A stretch of 64,000 bases of DNA from Nocardia shimofusensis NBRC 100134 (GTDB lineage: Bacteria > Actinomycetota > Actinomycetes > Mycobacteriales > Mycobacteriaceae). Below are positions 18,948 through 26,872 of this stretch, one piece after another. The number at the start of each line of letters is the position of its first letter. The first letter of the stretch is position 1. The notes beneath the pieces were generated by a model that saw only the letters and a program-made list of their open reading frames with translations, was not told the DNA's origin and made no database searches. The position numbers and the translations under genes were made by a program. The stretch spans positions 62,001-126,000 of the forward strand of contig NZ_BDBT01000010.1 in NCBI RefSeq assembly GCF_001613125.1. The letters are read 5' to 3'.

Positions 18948-19283
18948 TCAGGCAACCTTCCACGAGCGGTCACCGAGCGTGACCACGACGTCGACAGATC
19001 CCCCCAGAGCGGCGATATAGGCTCGGATCGTATCGATTCCCGAGATCTCCCCGCGCTCGATCTTCGACACTCTGGCCTGACTGAATCCCAGAAGCTCTGC
19101 GACCTCGGCCTGAGTCAGTCCGATGGCCTTGCGAATCTCGGCCAGCTGATGCCCACGGAGGTAAGCCGCGTGCCGTTCGGCGGCGACGGACTTCGCCGCA
19201 GCACGTTCTTCCGCGGAACGGGGGTCGACCGCCCGCCCCTTCGCTTTGACGTCGCTCCACTTGGCGAACTCTGCGCTCATCAT
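18948..19283 (-). CDS. XRE-family antitoxin (HigA-like)
   Basis: 111-aa DNA-binding antitoxin of a type II pair. The Cro/CI helix-turn-helix is clear: LAEIRKAIGLTQAEVAELLG, then FSQARVSKIERGEISGIDTI. The N-terminal ATG at 19283 lies in ATGATGA, overlapping the toxin stop, with GGAG at the end of the toxin gene, so translation is coupled. Toxin first, antitoxin second is the typical HigBA order. It should neutralise the toxin and repress the promoter at 19653-19670. Confidence 0.85.
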   Translation of the reverse strand: MMSAEFAKWSDVKAKGRAVDPRSAEERAAAKSVAAERHAAYLRGHQLAEIRKAIGLTQAEVAELLGFSQARVSKIERGEISGIDTIRAYIAALGGSVDVVVTLGDRSWKVA

Positions 19284-19645
19284 CGCTCCTTCAATGCCTC
19301 GAGATGCTCCGCGAAGCGCTTGTCGGCCAACGGTATCGTTTCCTGATACCACCCTCGCCAGTTCCCCTGCTTGTCACCGGCCACGAGGACGATCGCCTCT
19401 CTAGCCGGGTCGAATGCGAAGAGCATCCGAACCTCGGATGTGCCCGTAGATGCAGGCCTCAGCTCTTTCATGTTGTGATAGCGGCTCCCTTTGACTCGAT
19501 CGACCATCGGCCGACCCGCCGCGGGCCCTTCAGCAGCCAGGTAGTCCAGCGCTTCCTCGATCAAGTCCGCAGTGCCCGCATCGTGCGCACACAGCTCCAG
19601 GTACCACGTCTCGACCTCCCGATGAAGACTGATCTGCCAGACCAT
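19280..19645 (-). CDS. HigB/RelE-like toxin
   Basis: 121-aa member of the phage-derived Gp49-like/HigB toxin group, expected to act as a ribosome-dependent mRNA interferase. Visible: WQISLHREVETWYLEL at the N-terminus, VDRVKGSRYHNMKELRP with basic residues that contact RNA in the family, and EVRMLFAFDPAREAIVLVAG followed by KQGNWRGWYQETIPLAD. Length fits the family. ATG 19645; the promoter region upstream has a palindrome. Coupled to the antitoxin. Confidence 0.85.
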   Translation of the reverse strand: MVWQISLHREVETWYLELCAHDAGTADLIEEALDYLAAEGPAAGRPMVDRVKGSRYHNMKELRPASTGTSEVRMLFAFDPAREAIVLVAGDKQGNWRGWYQETIPLADKRFAEHLEALKER

Positions 19646-19652
19646 GGCCGCA

Positions 19653-19670
19653 GACTATAACCATACAGTC
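19653..19670. promoter_or_regulatory. Palindromic operator in toxin-antitoxin promoter
   Basis: GACTATAACCATACAGTC is an imperfect inverted repeat (7-base arms with one mismatch, 4-base centre) 8 bases before the toxin ATG. On the minus strand it contains TATAGT, which could be the -10 element, so a bound antitoxin would block transcription. Confidence 0.5.
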
Positions 19671-19773
19671 ATATTCGCAGCAATTCGACCCGCGCTACCA
19701 GCACAGCATCCGATACTGAATTTTGTCTCAGGCAACTCGGTCGCCGACGCTACTTCCGTGCTCGAACGCGACC

Positions 19774-21228
19774 TCAGCGCCGCAGATCGGCGAGAATCCC
19801 CCTCACCTCCGCCACCCGCCGATCCGCCGGCCCGAACCTGGCTTCCAGCTGCGCCTTCAACCGCTGGAACCGGTCGACGGCTTCGCCGGTGCGCCCGAGG
19901 TGCAGCACGCATTCGGCGAGGCGGCGCTGACAGAGCATGACCTGGTCGTCGTAGGGTCCGCGTTCTGCGGTGAGGTCGTCGATGAGGGCTTGGTAGAGCT
20001 CGCTCGCCTCCGCGTAGCCGTGCGATTCGAAACGTAGTCCGGCCAGCTGGATCCTGGCGTCCACCACGTCGGCGTCGCGCGCGCCGAGTAGGGGGACGGC
20101 GGCGTGGACCGCGCGATGCAGATGTCGCACGGCCGGGTGGTAGCGGGATTCGTCGGCGAGGTGGCGGGCTTTCTCGACCGCGCGATGCAGGTCGCCGCGA
20201 GTGTGCTCGTCGGAGGGCACGATTTCACCGGGCACGATGTCACCGGGCGCGATGTCACCGGGCGCGATGTCCTGAACCGTTCGCTCCCCGGCGGGCGAGG
20301 CGCCGGGCGCGAGTACCGTGGGCGCCATTCGTGCTCGCGCGGGCGCACCGACCGCCAGCGCGTACATCCGCGCCGGGCTGTGCACATCGTCGATCAGCTC
20401 GGCGACATCGGTGGCGTGCCGCAGCAGCACCGCGTGCACGGCGGCCGCGCCCGCGGGTCGGCTCTCCGGCTTCTTCTCGAGCATGCACATGATCAGCCCG
20501 GCCATGTCGGCCGGGATGTCCGGGCGCTCGGCGCGGATGTCGGGTGCCGGGGTGGAGATCTGGTGGTTCCACACGGTGAAGGCGTTCGTCCCGGTGACCA
20601 CCCGTTTGCCCGTGAGCAGTTCGTGCAGGATCAGCCCCAGTGCGTAGAGGTCGGTCTGCGGCGTCACGTCTCGGGATTCGACCTGCTCGGGCGCCATGAA
20701 CGCGGGGGTGCCGATCGTCTGCCCGGTGCTGGTGAAGCGACTGCGGTCGGAGTCGGGGGCAATGGCCAGGCCGAAGTCCAGCACTTTCACCGTCCCGTTC
20801 CCGCACAGCATCAGATTCGACGGCTTGAGGTCGCGGTGGTAGATGCGGTGGCGGTGGGTGGCGGCCAGCACGGCGGCGGTCTGCGCGCCGAGCGCGGCGA
20901 CGATGCCGATCGGCAGCGGTCCGCGGCGGGCGAGCAGATCCTCGAAGCCGACCCCGTCGACGAACTCCATCACCAGGTAGGGCCGGATCGGATCGGTGTC
21001 GGTGATCCCGGCGTCGTAGATCGCGGGCGTGCCCGGATGGTCGACCACGGCCATCAATTCCGCTTCGCGCAGAAAGCGTTTGGTCCACTCCGGGTCGGAA
21101 TCGAGGCTCGCGTGGGTGAACTTCACGGCGATCCGGCGCTTGAGGTTGTGGTCGAAACCTTCGTAGACCTCGCCCATCCCCCCGGCGCCGACCTGCCGGA
21201 TGAGGTCGTAACGACCACCGACCTGCAC
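19774..21228 (-). CDS. Ser/Thr protein kinase with C-terminal TPR-like region
   Basis: 484-aa soluble Hanks-type kinase. Motifs: glycine loop GAGGMGEVYEG, ATP-binding Lys in IAVKF, catalytic loop HRDLKPSN, DFG and the APE of MAPEQVES. After the kinase domain (to about residue 275) comes a linker with a DIAPGDIAPGDIVPGEIVPS repeat and helical TPR-like repeats; there is no transmembrane or PASTA segment, unlike PknA/B. GTG 21228 follows an ideal GGAGGT; an upstream GTG at 21261 would overlap the previous stop. Directly downstream of the methylase-like gene and probably cotranscribed with it. Confidence 0.88.
   Translation of the reverse strand: MQVGGRYDLIRQVGAGGMGEVYEGFDHNLKRRIAVKFTHASLDSDPEWTKRFLREAELMAVVDHPGTPAIYDAGITDTDPIRPYLVMEFVDGVGFEDLLARRGPLPIGIVAALGAQTAAVLAATHRHRIYHRDLKPSNLMLCGNGTVKVLDFGLAIAPDSDRSRFTSTGQTIGTPAFMAPEQVESRDVTPQTDLYALGLILHELLTGKRVVTGTNAFTVWNHQISTPAPDIRAERPDIPADMAGLIMCMLEKKPESRPAGAAAVHAVLLRHATDVAELIDDVHSPARMYALAVGAPARARMAPTVLAPGASPAGERTVQDIAPGDIAPGDIVPGEIVPSDEHTRGDLHRAVEKARHLADESRYHPAVRHLHRAVHAAVPLLGARDADVVDARIQLAGLRFESHGYAEASELYQALIDDLTAERGPYDDQVMLCQRRLAECVLHLGRTGEAVDRFQRLKAQLEARFGPADRRVAEVRGILADLRR
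20216..20272. repeat. 15-bp tandem repeat in kinase linker
   Basis: About four imperfect copies of a 15-base unit (core CACCGGGCGCGATGT on the + strand) encode the repeated PGDIA/PGDIV/PGEIV motif between the kinase domain and the TPR-like region. Such in-frame repeats can vary in number without breaking the frame. Confidence 0.8.
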
Positions 21229-21260
21229 CAGGCCACCTCCGTGAATCTCGAACCGAAACA

Positions 21261-22364
21261 CTATTCGCCGGTGTCCACCGGTCGCAATCGGGCGGTCGCC
21301 AAACCCAGATACCCGAGGCGGACCATCTGCTCGATGGCCGCACGACGCCGATGCCAGCCGTCCTCGAGCTTACGCAGCCGGTCGAAGGCCCGCGCGTACT
21401 CGCGCTGGTCGGAGGGCGAAAGGCGGGGCACCTCCACCTGATAGAGATCGGTCCCACCGGAGCCGTGCGCCTCGATCGCCGCACGCAGCACTCCCGCGAG
21501 GAAATCCGGGACGAGCGCTTCCGACTCCACGCGCACCAACTCGATGCCCGGCCCGAGCAGCGCACCGTCCTCGCCGCACACCCGCACGACCACGTCCTCG
21601 GCGATCACCACCACATCCCCGGCCCGGCAGATCACCGCCCCGGCCGCCTGTCCGTCGCCATGCCGGGACGGCCCCCGCCCCAGCCGAACGTCCTTGGCCG
21701 TCCACATCGGCGTAGTGCCCGCGGTGGCGACGGTCGGCGGAGACTGATGGAACACGACCATCCCGGCCTCGGCGAGTTCCCCCAGCGTGACCCCACCCGC
21801 CGCATCGGACTCCGCGCGTTCCAGCACCGGCGGCCGATCCTCGGGCCCATCGACGAGCGCCTTCCACAGCGCCGGATAATGGTCCAGTTCGAGAGTGTGC
21901 GCGTCGGCCGGGCTCAGATCGACTCGCTCGTCGAGCCTGTCGACAGCGCGCACCACATACCGCGCCGCCTCCGGATGCGCCGGATCGGACCGGAACGCCT
22001 CCCACACCGAACTCACCAGCGCGCGATCCCCGTTCGCGTCCAGCAGCAGCACATGCTCGTGCCGTTCACCATCGGATTCACCGAGCACCCACAGGTCGCG
22101 CTCGGCCGCCAGCCGAGTCACGATCGCCCGCAACACTCCCCTGCGCAACAGCGACGACCGCAACGGCCGCGCCTGCGCGTTCGCGAGGGCCGCCGAGGGC
22201 ATGAGCACCACGACCGACCCGGATTCCGAAGCCTGCGTGAGGCATTGGAGCACCCACGCCTGCGCCCCCTCGGCCGATTCCCATCGCCGATCAAGGTCGT
22301 CCCCATAGTGCCCGGGGTCGTACAGCGTCGCGCCGAAGGTCTGCTCGGCGAAGTCGTGCCACAC
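21261..22364 (-). CDS. Truncated N6-adenine-methylase-like / specificity-like protein
   Basis: 367 aa. The block AWVLQCLTQASESGSVVVLM, then RSSLLRRGVLRAIVTRL, matches the segment that follows the NPPF/Y motif in actinobacterial type I-like N6-adenine methylases, and the C-terminal half (VRLGRGPSRHGDG, AGDVVVIAEDVVVRV, EYARAFDRLRKLEDGWHRRR) resembles an HsdS-like recognition domain ending in a helix. The SAM-binding motif and NPPF/Y are absent, so it cannot methylate alone. GTG 22364 has GAGGAGG 8 bases upstream, so this short form is probably the expressed one. Partner: the kinase gene that follows with its start touching this stop. Confidence 0.65.
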   Translation of the reverse strand: MWHDFAEQTFGATLYDPGHYGDDLDRRWESAEGAQAWVLQCLTQASESGSVVVLMPSAALANAQARPLRSSLLRRGVLRAIVTRLAAERDLWVLGESDGERHEHVLLLDANGDRALVSSVWEAFRSDPAHPEAARYVVRAVDRLDERVDLSPADAHTLELDHYPALWKALVDGPEDRPPVLERAESDAAGGVTLGELAEAGMVVFHQSPPTVATAGTTPMWTAKDVRLGRGPSRHGDGQAAGAVICRAGDVVVIAEDVVVRVCGEDGALLGPGIELVRVESEALVPDFLAGVLRAAIEAHGSGGTDLYQVEVPRLSPSDQREYARAFDRLRKLEDGWHRRRAAIEQMVRLGYLGLATARLRPVDTGE

Positions 22365-22515
22365 GTCGGCGCCTCCTCGGTTCGATCGGCACATCGAAAC
22401 GCTAACAGCGCGCCGCGGACGAGCACGCAGGTCGTGCAATCGAACTCGCGCATCGAGCGCGCAGAGATCGCCCTCCGAGGCGGCACTCAGCGCCCACGCA
22501 CTGTCGCGCGGCCTG

Positions 22516-22932
22516 TCAGGTGAGATGGGAGTCGCGCAACTCGTCCATGTAGGCGTGGATCTTGTCCTGGTCGCCATACCATCCCTCGAACCGAGGCTCG
22601 GTTGTCGATGTCGTGGGGTCCAGCAGGTGGCCCACCCGGGCCAGCTCGAACAGCAGCGGGACGAGCTGGATGCCGGCCTCCGTCAGGGAGTACCTGCCCT
22701 GAATCCCTCGCGGCGCGGATTCTTTCGTCAGCAAGCCCGTCTCCACGAGCTGGGACAACCGCCGCGACAGCATCGGCGGGCTGATCCCCTCACGCGACGC
22801 TGTCAGCAGCTCACGGAAGCTGCGATGGTCACAGAACGCCACGTCACGCAGAATCACCAGGCTCCAACGGTCCCCGAGAAGCTCCACCCCCCGGTTGATG
22901 GGGCAGTCCGACCGTCGCTGAGTGATCACCAC
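22516..22932 (-). CDS. HxlR-family winged-helix regulator
   Basis: About 138-aa MarR/HxlR-type repressor. The characteristic N-terminal CPINRGVELLGDRWSLVILR with its sensor-type cysteine is followed by the winged helix (RSFRELLTASREGISPPMLS, RRLSQLVETGLL, GRYSLTEAG). The start is uncertain: GTG 22932 or 22929, possibly leaderless, since no good ribosome binding site is spaced correctly. Divergent from the DinB-like gene at 23099, with palindromic sequence between them, so it probably controls that gene. Confidence 0.85.
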   Translation of the reverse strand: MVITQRRSDCPINRGVELLGDRWSLVILRDVAFCDHRSFRELLTASREGISPPMLSRRLSQLVETGLLTKESAPRGIQGRYSLTEAGIQLVPLLFELARVGHLLDPTTSTTEPRFEGWYGDQDKIHAYMDELRDSHLT

Positions 22933-22940
22933 ACCTCCAC

Positions 22941-22961
22941 GTAGTTGCGTATTGATACTAC
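22941..22961. promoter_or_regulatory. Probable HxlR operator
   Basis: GTAGT ... ACTAC arms (22941-22945 and 22957-22961) enclose GTATTGATAC, itself nearly palindromic. The site is between the divergent regulator and the DinB-like gene; a second AACTAC occurs at 22992-22997. This is a likely autoregulatory binding site. Confidence 0.4.
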
Positions 22962-23098
22962 CCTGCGCTAGCGTCACTAGTAACAATCTTTAACTACCCG
23001 GAGATGCCGAGCCCGGCAGCGCGTCTGTCGTCCGACAGCTCTCGACCACCGCCGAGGTCGACGCACTCGACCGGAACCCGTTGATCGGAGTCGACGTC

Positions 23099-23638
23099 AT
23101 GACCGAAGAAGCTCGCCGCCACCTCGACTTCGCCGCGACCTTCCAGTCCATCGCGGACGCCACTACAGACTGGGACGCCCCCACGCCCGTCGAGGAATGG
23201 CGCGCCCATGACATCGTCGACCACCTCCTGGACTGGCTTCCGCCCGTCCTGTCCGCCGGGGCCGACGTCACCCTCCCCCTCGCCGCGGGTGACACCCCCG
23301 CCCAGAGGTGGTCCGCGCGCGCACGCGATGTCCAGGCCCTGCTGGAAGACCCCGACATCCGCTCCCGGCCAGTCCACCACGGACCCTTTGCCGGAGAACC
23401 CCTCGGGCACGTCATCGACCGGATCTACACCTCCGACATCTACATGCACTCATGGGACCTGGCGCGCGCAAGCGCGATTCGCGCGGACCTGGACCCGGCC
23501 TACGCCCGGACGCTCCTGGAAAGCATGCGGCCCATCGAGTCGGTTCTCCGCAGTTCCGGCCACTTCGGCCCACCCACCCACACCGACAGCACCGACCCCG
23601 TCGACCAGCTCATGGCTTTTGTCGGTCGCCGGATTTAG
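23099..23638 (+). CDS. TIGR03086/DinB-like metal-binding protein
   Basis: 179-aa four-helix protein of the maleylpyruvate isomerase / mycothiol-dependent DinB-like superfamily. Conserved features are TPVEEWRAHDIVDHLLDW (first His ligand), GEPLGHVIDRIYTSDIYMHS (second region, with D and H of YTSDIYMHSWDLARA), and the C-terminal DPVDQLMAFVGRR. These His residues normally bind Zn or Ni. ATG 23099 is preferred over an upstream ATG at 23081. Divergent from the HxlR regulator; likely a thiol-linked stress or detoxification enzyme, substrate unknown. Confidence 0.8.
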   Translation: MTEEARRHLDFAATFQSIADATTDWDAPTPVEEWRAHDIVDHLLDWLPPVLSAGADVTLPLAAGDTPAQRWSARARDVQALLEDPDIRSRPVHHGPFAGEPLGHVIDRIYTSDIYMHSWDLARASAIRADLDPAYARTLLESMRPIESVLRSSGHFGPPTHTDSTDPVDQLMAFVGRRI

Positions 23639-23649
23639 GGCCCCACAGC

Positions 23650-23787
23650 AGCTGTTACCGGCTCGACACCTTCGGCGGCACCGCCCGCAACCGCCTCGCC
23701 CTCGCCGACGAACTGAGCGCCACCCTCGACTACCCGCACAGCTTCGTCCACGCCGCGATCCTCGCCTACCACCCGCACAACGGCTGA
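23650..23787 (+). pseudogene. Possible gene remnant
   Basis: A frame ending at TGA 23787 reads YRLDTFGGTARNRLALADEL, then SATLDYPHSFVHAAILAYHP, with protein-like composition but no start or family. It may be the 3' end of a lost gene. The rest of 23639-23993 holds nothing else I can support except the 5' region of the helicase gene. Confidence 0.25.
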
Positions 23788-23993
23788 CCCGCGCGCCGAT
23801 CGGGGCCGCCCGCGATCAACCGGCCCCTCGGCATCTCCCCCCGCGTCCCACCGAGAACCCCCGCACGGCACGCACCCGACACGCCGCCGCGCCCGGTCAA
23901 TGGTCCGAACAGATGACACAGGGAAACAACGCGACCCTCCCGAGCGGTACTAAGTTGGTTCGTTCCACCGCCCACACAGCAGGAGCCCTGTCG

Positions 23994-26870
23994 ATGACCT
24001 CCGCGCACCCTCGTGCCGACCTCACTGTCGCTCCCGGCTCGATCGTGGTGGTCCGCGACGAGGAATGGCTGGTCACCTCGGCCGAACAGGGCTCCGACGG
24101 CTGGCTGCTGCGGGTGCGCGGCCTGTCGGAGCTGGTCGCCGACACCAATGCCACGTTCTATTCGAGCCTCGACGACATCGAGGTGCAGGACCCTGCCGCC
24201 GCCGAGATCGTCGCCGACGGCTCCTCCGGCTACCGCGACTCCCGCCTCTGGCTCGAAGCCCTGCTCCGCAAGACCCCTTTCCCCTACGGCGACCAGACCC
24301 TCACCGTCTCCACCCGCATGCTCGCCGACTCCCTCGGCTACCAGCGCGCGGCCGTCGCCAAGGCGCTGGACCCCCGCCTGATCCGCCCGCGCATCCTGCT
24401 CGCCGACGCGGTGGGCCTGGGCAAGACCCTCGAGATCGGCATGATCCTCTCCGAGCTGGTGCGCCGGGGCCGCGGCGAACGCATCCTCATCGTCACCCCG
24501 CGCCACGTGCTCGAGCAGATGCAGCACGAACTGTGGTGCCGCTTCGCGCTGCCGTTCGTGCGCCTGGACTCCGCGGGCATCCAGAAGGTCCGCCAGAAAC
24601 TGCCCGCCACCCGCAACCCCTTCACCTACTACAAGCGCGCCATCATCTCCATCGACACCCTCAAGAGCCCCCGCTACAAGGCCCACCTCGAACGCCAGCA
24701 CTGGGACGCCGTGGTGATCGACGAATCCCACAACCTCACCAACGTCGGCACCCAGAACAACGAACTCGCCCGCGTCCTGGCCCCCAACACCGAGGCCCTC
24801 ATCCTCGCCTCGGCCACCCCGCACAACGGCCGCGAGGAATCCTTCGCCGAACTCCTGCGCCTGCTCGACCCCACCGCCGTCGCCCCCGACGGCTCGTTCG
24901 ACAAGCAGGACGTGCAGTCCCTGCTGATCCGCCGCCACCGCCACCACGACGAGGTGGCCGCCGAGGTCGGCAGCGACTGGGCCGAACGCGCCGAGCCCGT
25001 GCACCGCCTGGTCCAGCCGTCAGCAGCGGAAGACGCTGTGGCGCGCGAACTCTCGCAGGTCTGGCTGCATCCCGAGTCCGGCTCCTCCCCGTATTCCGGC
25101 GAGACCAAGGCCCTGTTCCCGTGGACGCTGGCCAAGGCGTTCCTCTCCTCCCCCGCCGCGCTGCGCGAATCCATCGACCAGCGCCGTGCGAAGCTCAGGG
25201 GCTCGCCGACTGCCGAACAGCGCGTCGAACTCGACGCCCTGAACACCCTCGCCGACCTCAACGACAAGGCGTTCACCGAGGCCGCGGGCAAGCAGGCCGC
25301 ACTGGTGGAGCGATTGAAAGAGATCGGCGTCGGCCCGAAGTCGGATCTGCGCGCCGTGGTCTTCGCCGAACGCATCGCCACCCTGAAATGGCTCACCGAA
25401 CAACTGCCGCCTGCCCTGGGCTTGAAGCAGGAGAACGTCGTCATGCTGCACGGCGGCCTCTCCGACGTCGAGCAGCAGGAGATCGTCGACAAGTTCAAAC
25501 TGGAGACCTCCCCCATCCGGGTGCTGGTCACCGGCGACGTCGCCTCCGAGGGCGTCAACCTGCACGCCCAGTGCCACCACCTCATCCACTACGACATCCC
25601 GTGGTCGCTGATCCGCATCGAACAGCGCAACGGCCGCATCGACCGCTACGGCCAGCGCCGACCCCCGGTCATCTCCTCCCTCGTCCTCGAACCCTCCGAC
25701 CCCGACTTCTCCGGCGACCTGCGCGTCCTCTCCCGCCTGCTGGAGAAGGAGAACGAGGCCCACTCCGCCCTCGGCGACGTCGCCTCCCTCATGGGCAAAC
25801 ACAGTGTGAGCGAAGAGGAATCGGCCATCCGCGACGTGCTGGCCCGCAAAACCACCCTCGACGACGAGGTCCGCGCCATCGACGACGTGCTCGGCGGCGA
25901 CGACATCGACGCCTTCTTCGCCGAACTCGACATGCTCGACGAGCAGACCCCCGACCTCCCCGAACTCCCCCGCCAGAGCCTCTACCCCGACGACATCACC
26001 TTCCTCGGCGAAGCCCTCGACGCCGCCTTCGACGACGTCCCGCACGCCGACCCCTCCGCCGGCGGCGTCGGCTGGACCGTCCACGCCAACCACGGCATCG
26101 CCGAACTCGTCCCGCCGAAAGACCTGAAACAACGCCTCGCCCAGCTCCCGCAGAACTACCTCCAGCACGGCGGCGTCCTCGAACGCCTCAAGCTCGCCAC
26201 CACCCCGCAGGTCGGCGACGCCCAGCTGCGCGCCGCCAAACAGGGCAAGGGCGTCGACAACACCACCTGGCCCGAAGCCCACTTCCTCGGCCCCCTGCAC
26301 CCGGTGCTCGACTGGGCGGGCGACCGCGCCCTCAGCGCCCTCGGCCGCAACCAGGTCTTCGCCATCCGCGGCGCCCTGCCCGCCCCCACCGTCCTGCTCA
26401 TGGGCACCCTCATGAACCGGCGCGGCCAGCTCGTCTCCCGCGTCTTCGCCACCGTCGTCTTCCCCGCCCCCGACAACCCGTCGTTCTCCCTGGTCGAAAC
26501 CCACCAGGATCTCGACTTCCTGCTCACCGACACCGGTTTGAAGCCCGGCACCGCCAACCCCGGCCCGCTCGCCGACGTCGAATCCCTGCGCCCGCTCATC
26601 CCCCGCGCCGTCGACCAGGCCGCGCAGGCGATGAGCATCGTCCTCGACCAGCAGGAGCGCACCGCCACCGAACGCCTCGCCCAGTGGCGCGCCCGCGCCG
26701 ACCGGTGGTATGCCGCCGCCGACCAGCTCGACCTGTTCGGCAGCCAGAAGTCCAAGGTGGACAAGCTGTCCCGCCGCATCGCCGAAGAGCAGCGCCTCGC
26801 CGAATCCCTCGCCCCCACCCAGCAGCTGGTGCGCCCGCTGCTGGTGATCGTCCCCGAAAAGGATCAGTGA
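23994..26870 (+). CDS. SNF2/RapA-like helicase, DrmD-like
   Basis: 958-aa SF2 helicase. Motifs: Walker A LLADAVGLGKT (residues 135-145), DEAD-box variant VIDESHN (241-247), SATPHNGREESF (motif III), and in the second lobe VMLHGGLSDVEQQEI, LVTGDVASEGVNLHAQC and IRIEQRNGRIDRYGQ (motif VI). RapA/HepA-type SNF2 helicases of this length next to an adenine methylase correspond to DrmD of class 1 DISARM defence. ATG 23994 has AGGAG 8 bases upstream; the long in-frame extension to 23208 crosses another gene and is not used. The methylase starts 2 bases after its stop. Confidence 0.9.
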   Translation: MTSAHPRADLTVAPGSIVVVRDEEWLVTSAEQGSDGWLLRVRGLSELVADTNATFYSSLDDIEVQDPAAAEIVADGSSGYRDSRLWLEALLRKTPFPYGDQTLTVSTRMLADSLGYQRAAVAKALDPRLIRPRILLADAVGLGKTLEIGMILSELVRRGRGERILIVTPRHVLEQMQHELWCRFALPFVRLDSAGIQKVRQKLPATRNPFTYYKRAIISIDTLKSPRYKAHLERQHWDAVVIDESHNLTNVGTQNNELARVLAPNTEALILASATPHNGREESFAELLRLLDPTAVAPDGSFDKQDVQSLLIRRHRHHDEVAAEVGSDWAERAEPVHRLVQPSAAEDAVARELSQVWLHPESGSSPYSGETKALFPWTLAKAFLSSPAALRESIDQRRAKLRGSPTAEQRVELDALNTLADLNDKAFTEAAGKQAALVERLKEIGVGPKSDLRAVVFAERIATLKWLTEQLPPALGLKQENVVMLHGGLSDVEQQEIVDKFKLETSPIRVLVTGDVASEGVNLHAQCHHLIHYDIPWSLIRIEQRNGRIDRYGQRRPPVISSLVLEPSDPDFSGDLRVLSRLLEKENEAHSALGDVASLMGKHSVSEEESAIRDVLARKTTLDDEVRAIDDVLGGDDIDAFFAELDMLDEQTPDLPELPRQSLYPDDITFLGEALDAAFDDVPHADPSAGGVGWTVHANHGIAELVPPKDLKQRLAQLPQNYLQHGGVLERLKLATTPQVGDAQLRAAKQGKGVDNTTWPEAHFLGPLHPVLDWAGDRALSALGRNQVFAIRGALPAPTVLLMGTLMNRRGQLVSRVFATVVFPAPDNPSFSLVETHQDLDFLLTDTGLKPGTANPGPLADVESLRPLIPRAVDQAAQAMSIVLDQQERTATERLAQWRARADRWYAAADQLDLFGSQKSKVDKLSRRIAEEQRLAESLAPTQQLVRPLLVIVPEKDQ

Positions 26871-26872
26871 CC

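Noticed and set aside
24065..26872. In-frame extension of the methylase to a 2483-aa protein
   Set aside because: The first 936 residues are Arg/Pro-rich out-of-frame reading of the SNF2 helicase gene; the real ATG is at 26873, two bases after the helicase stop.
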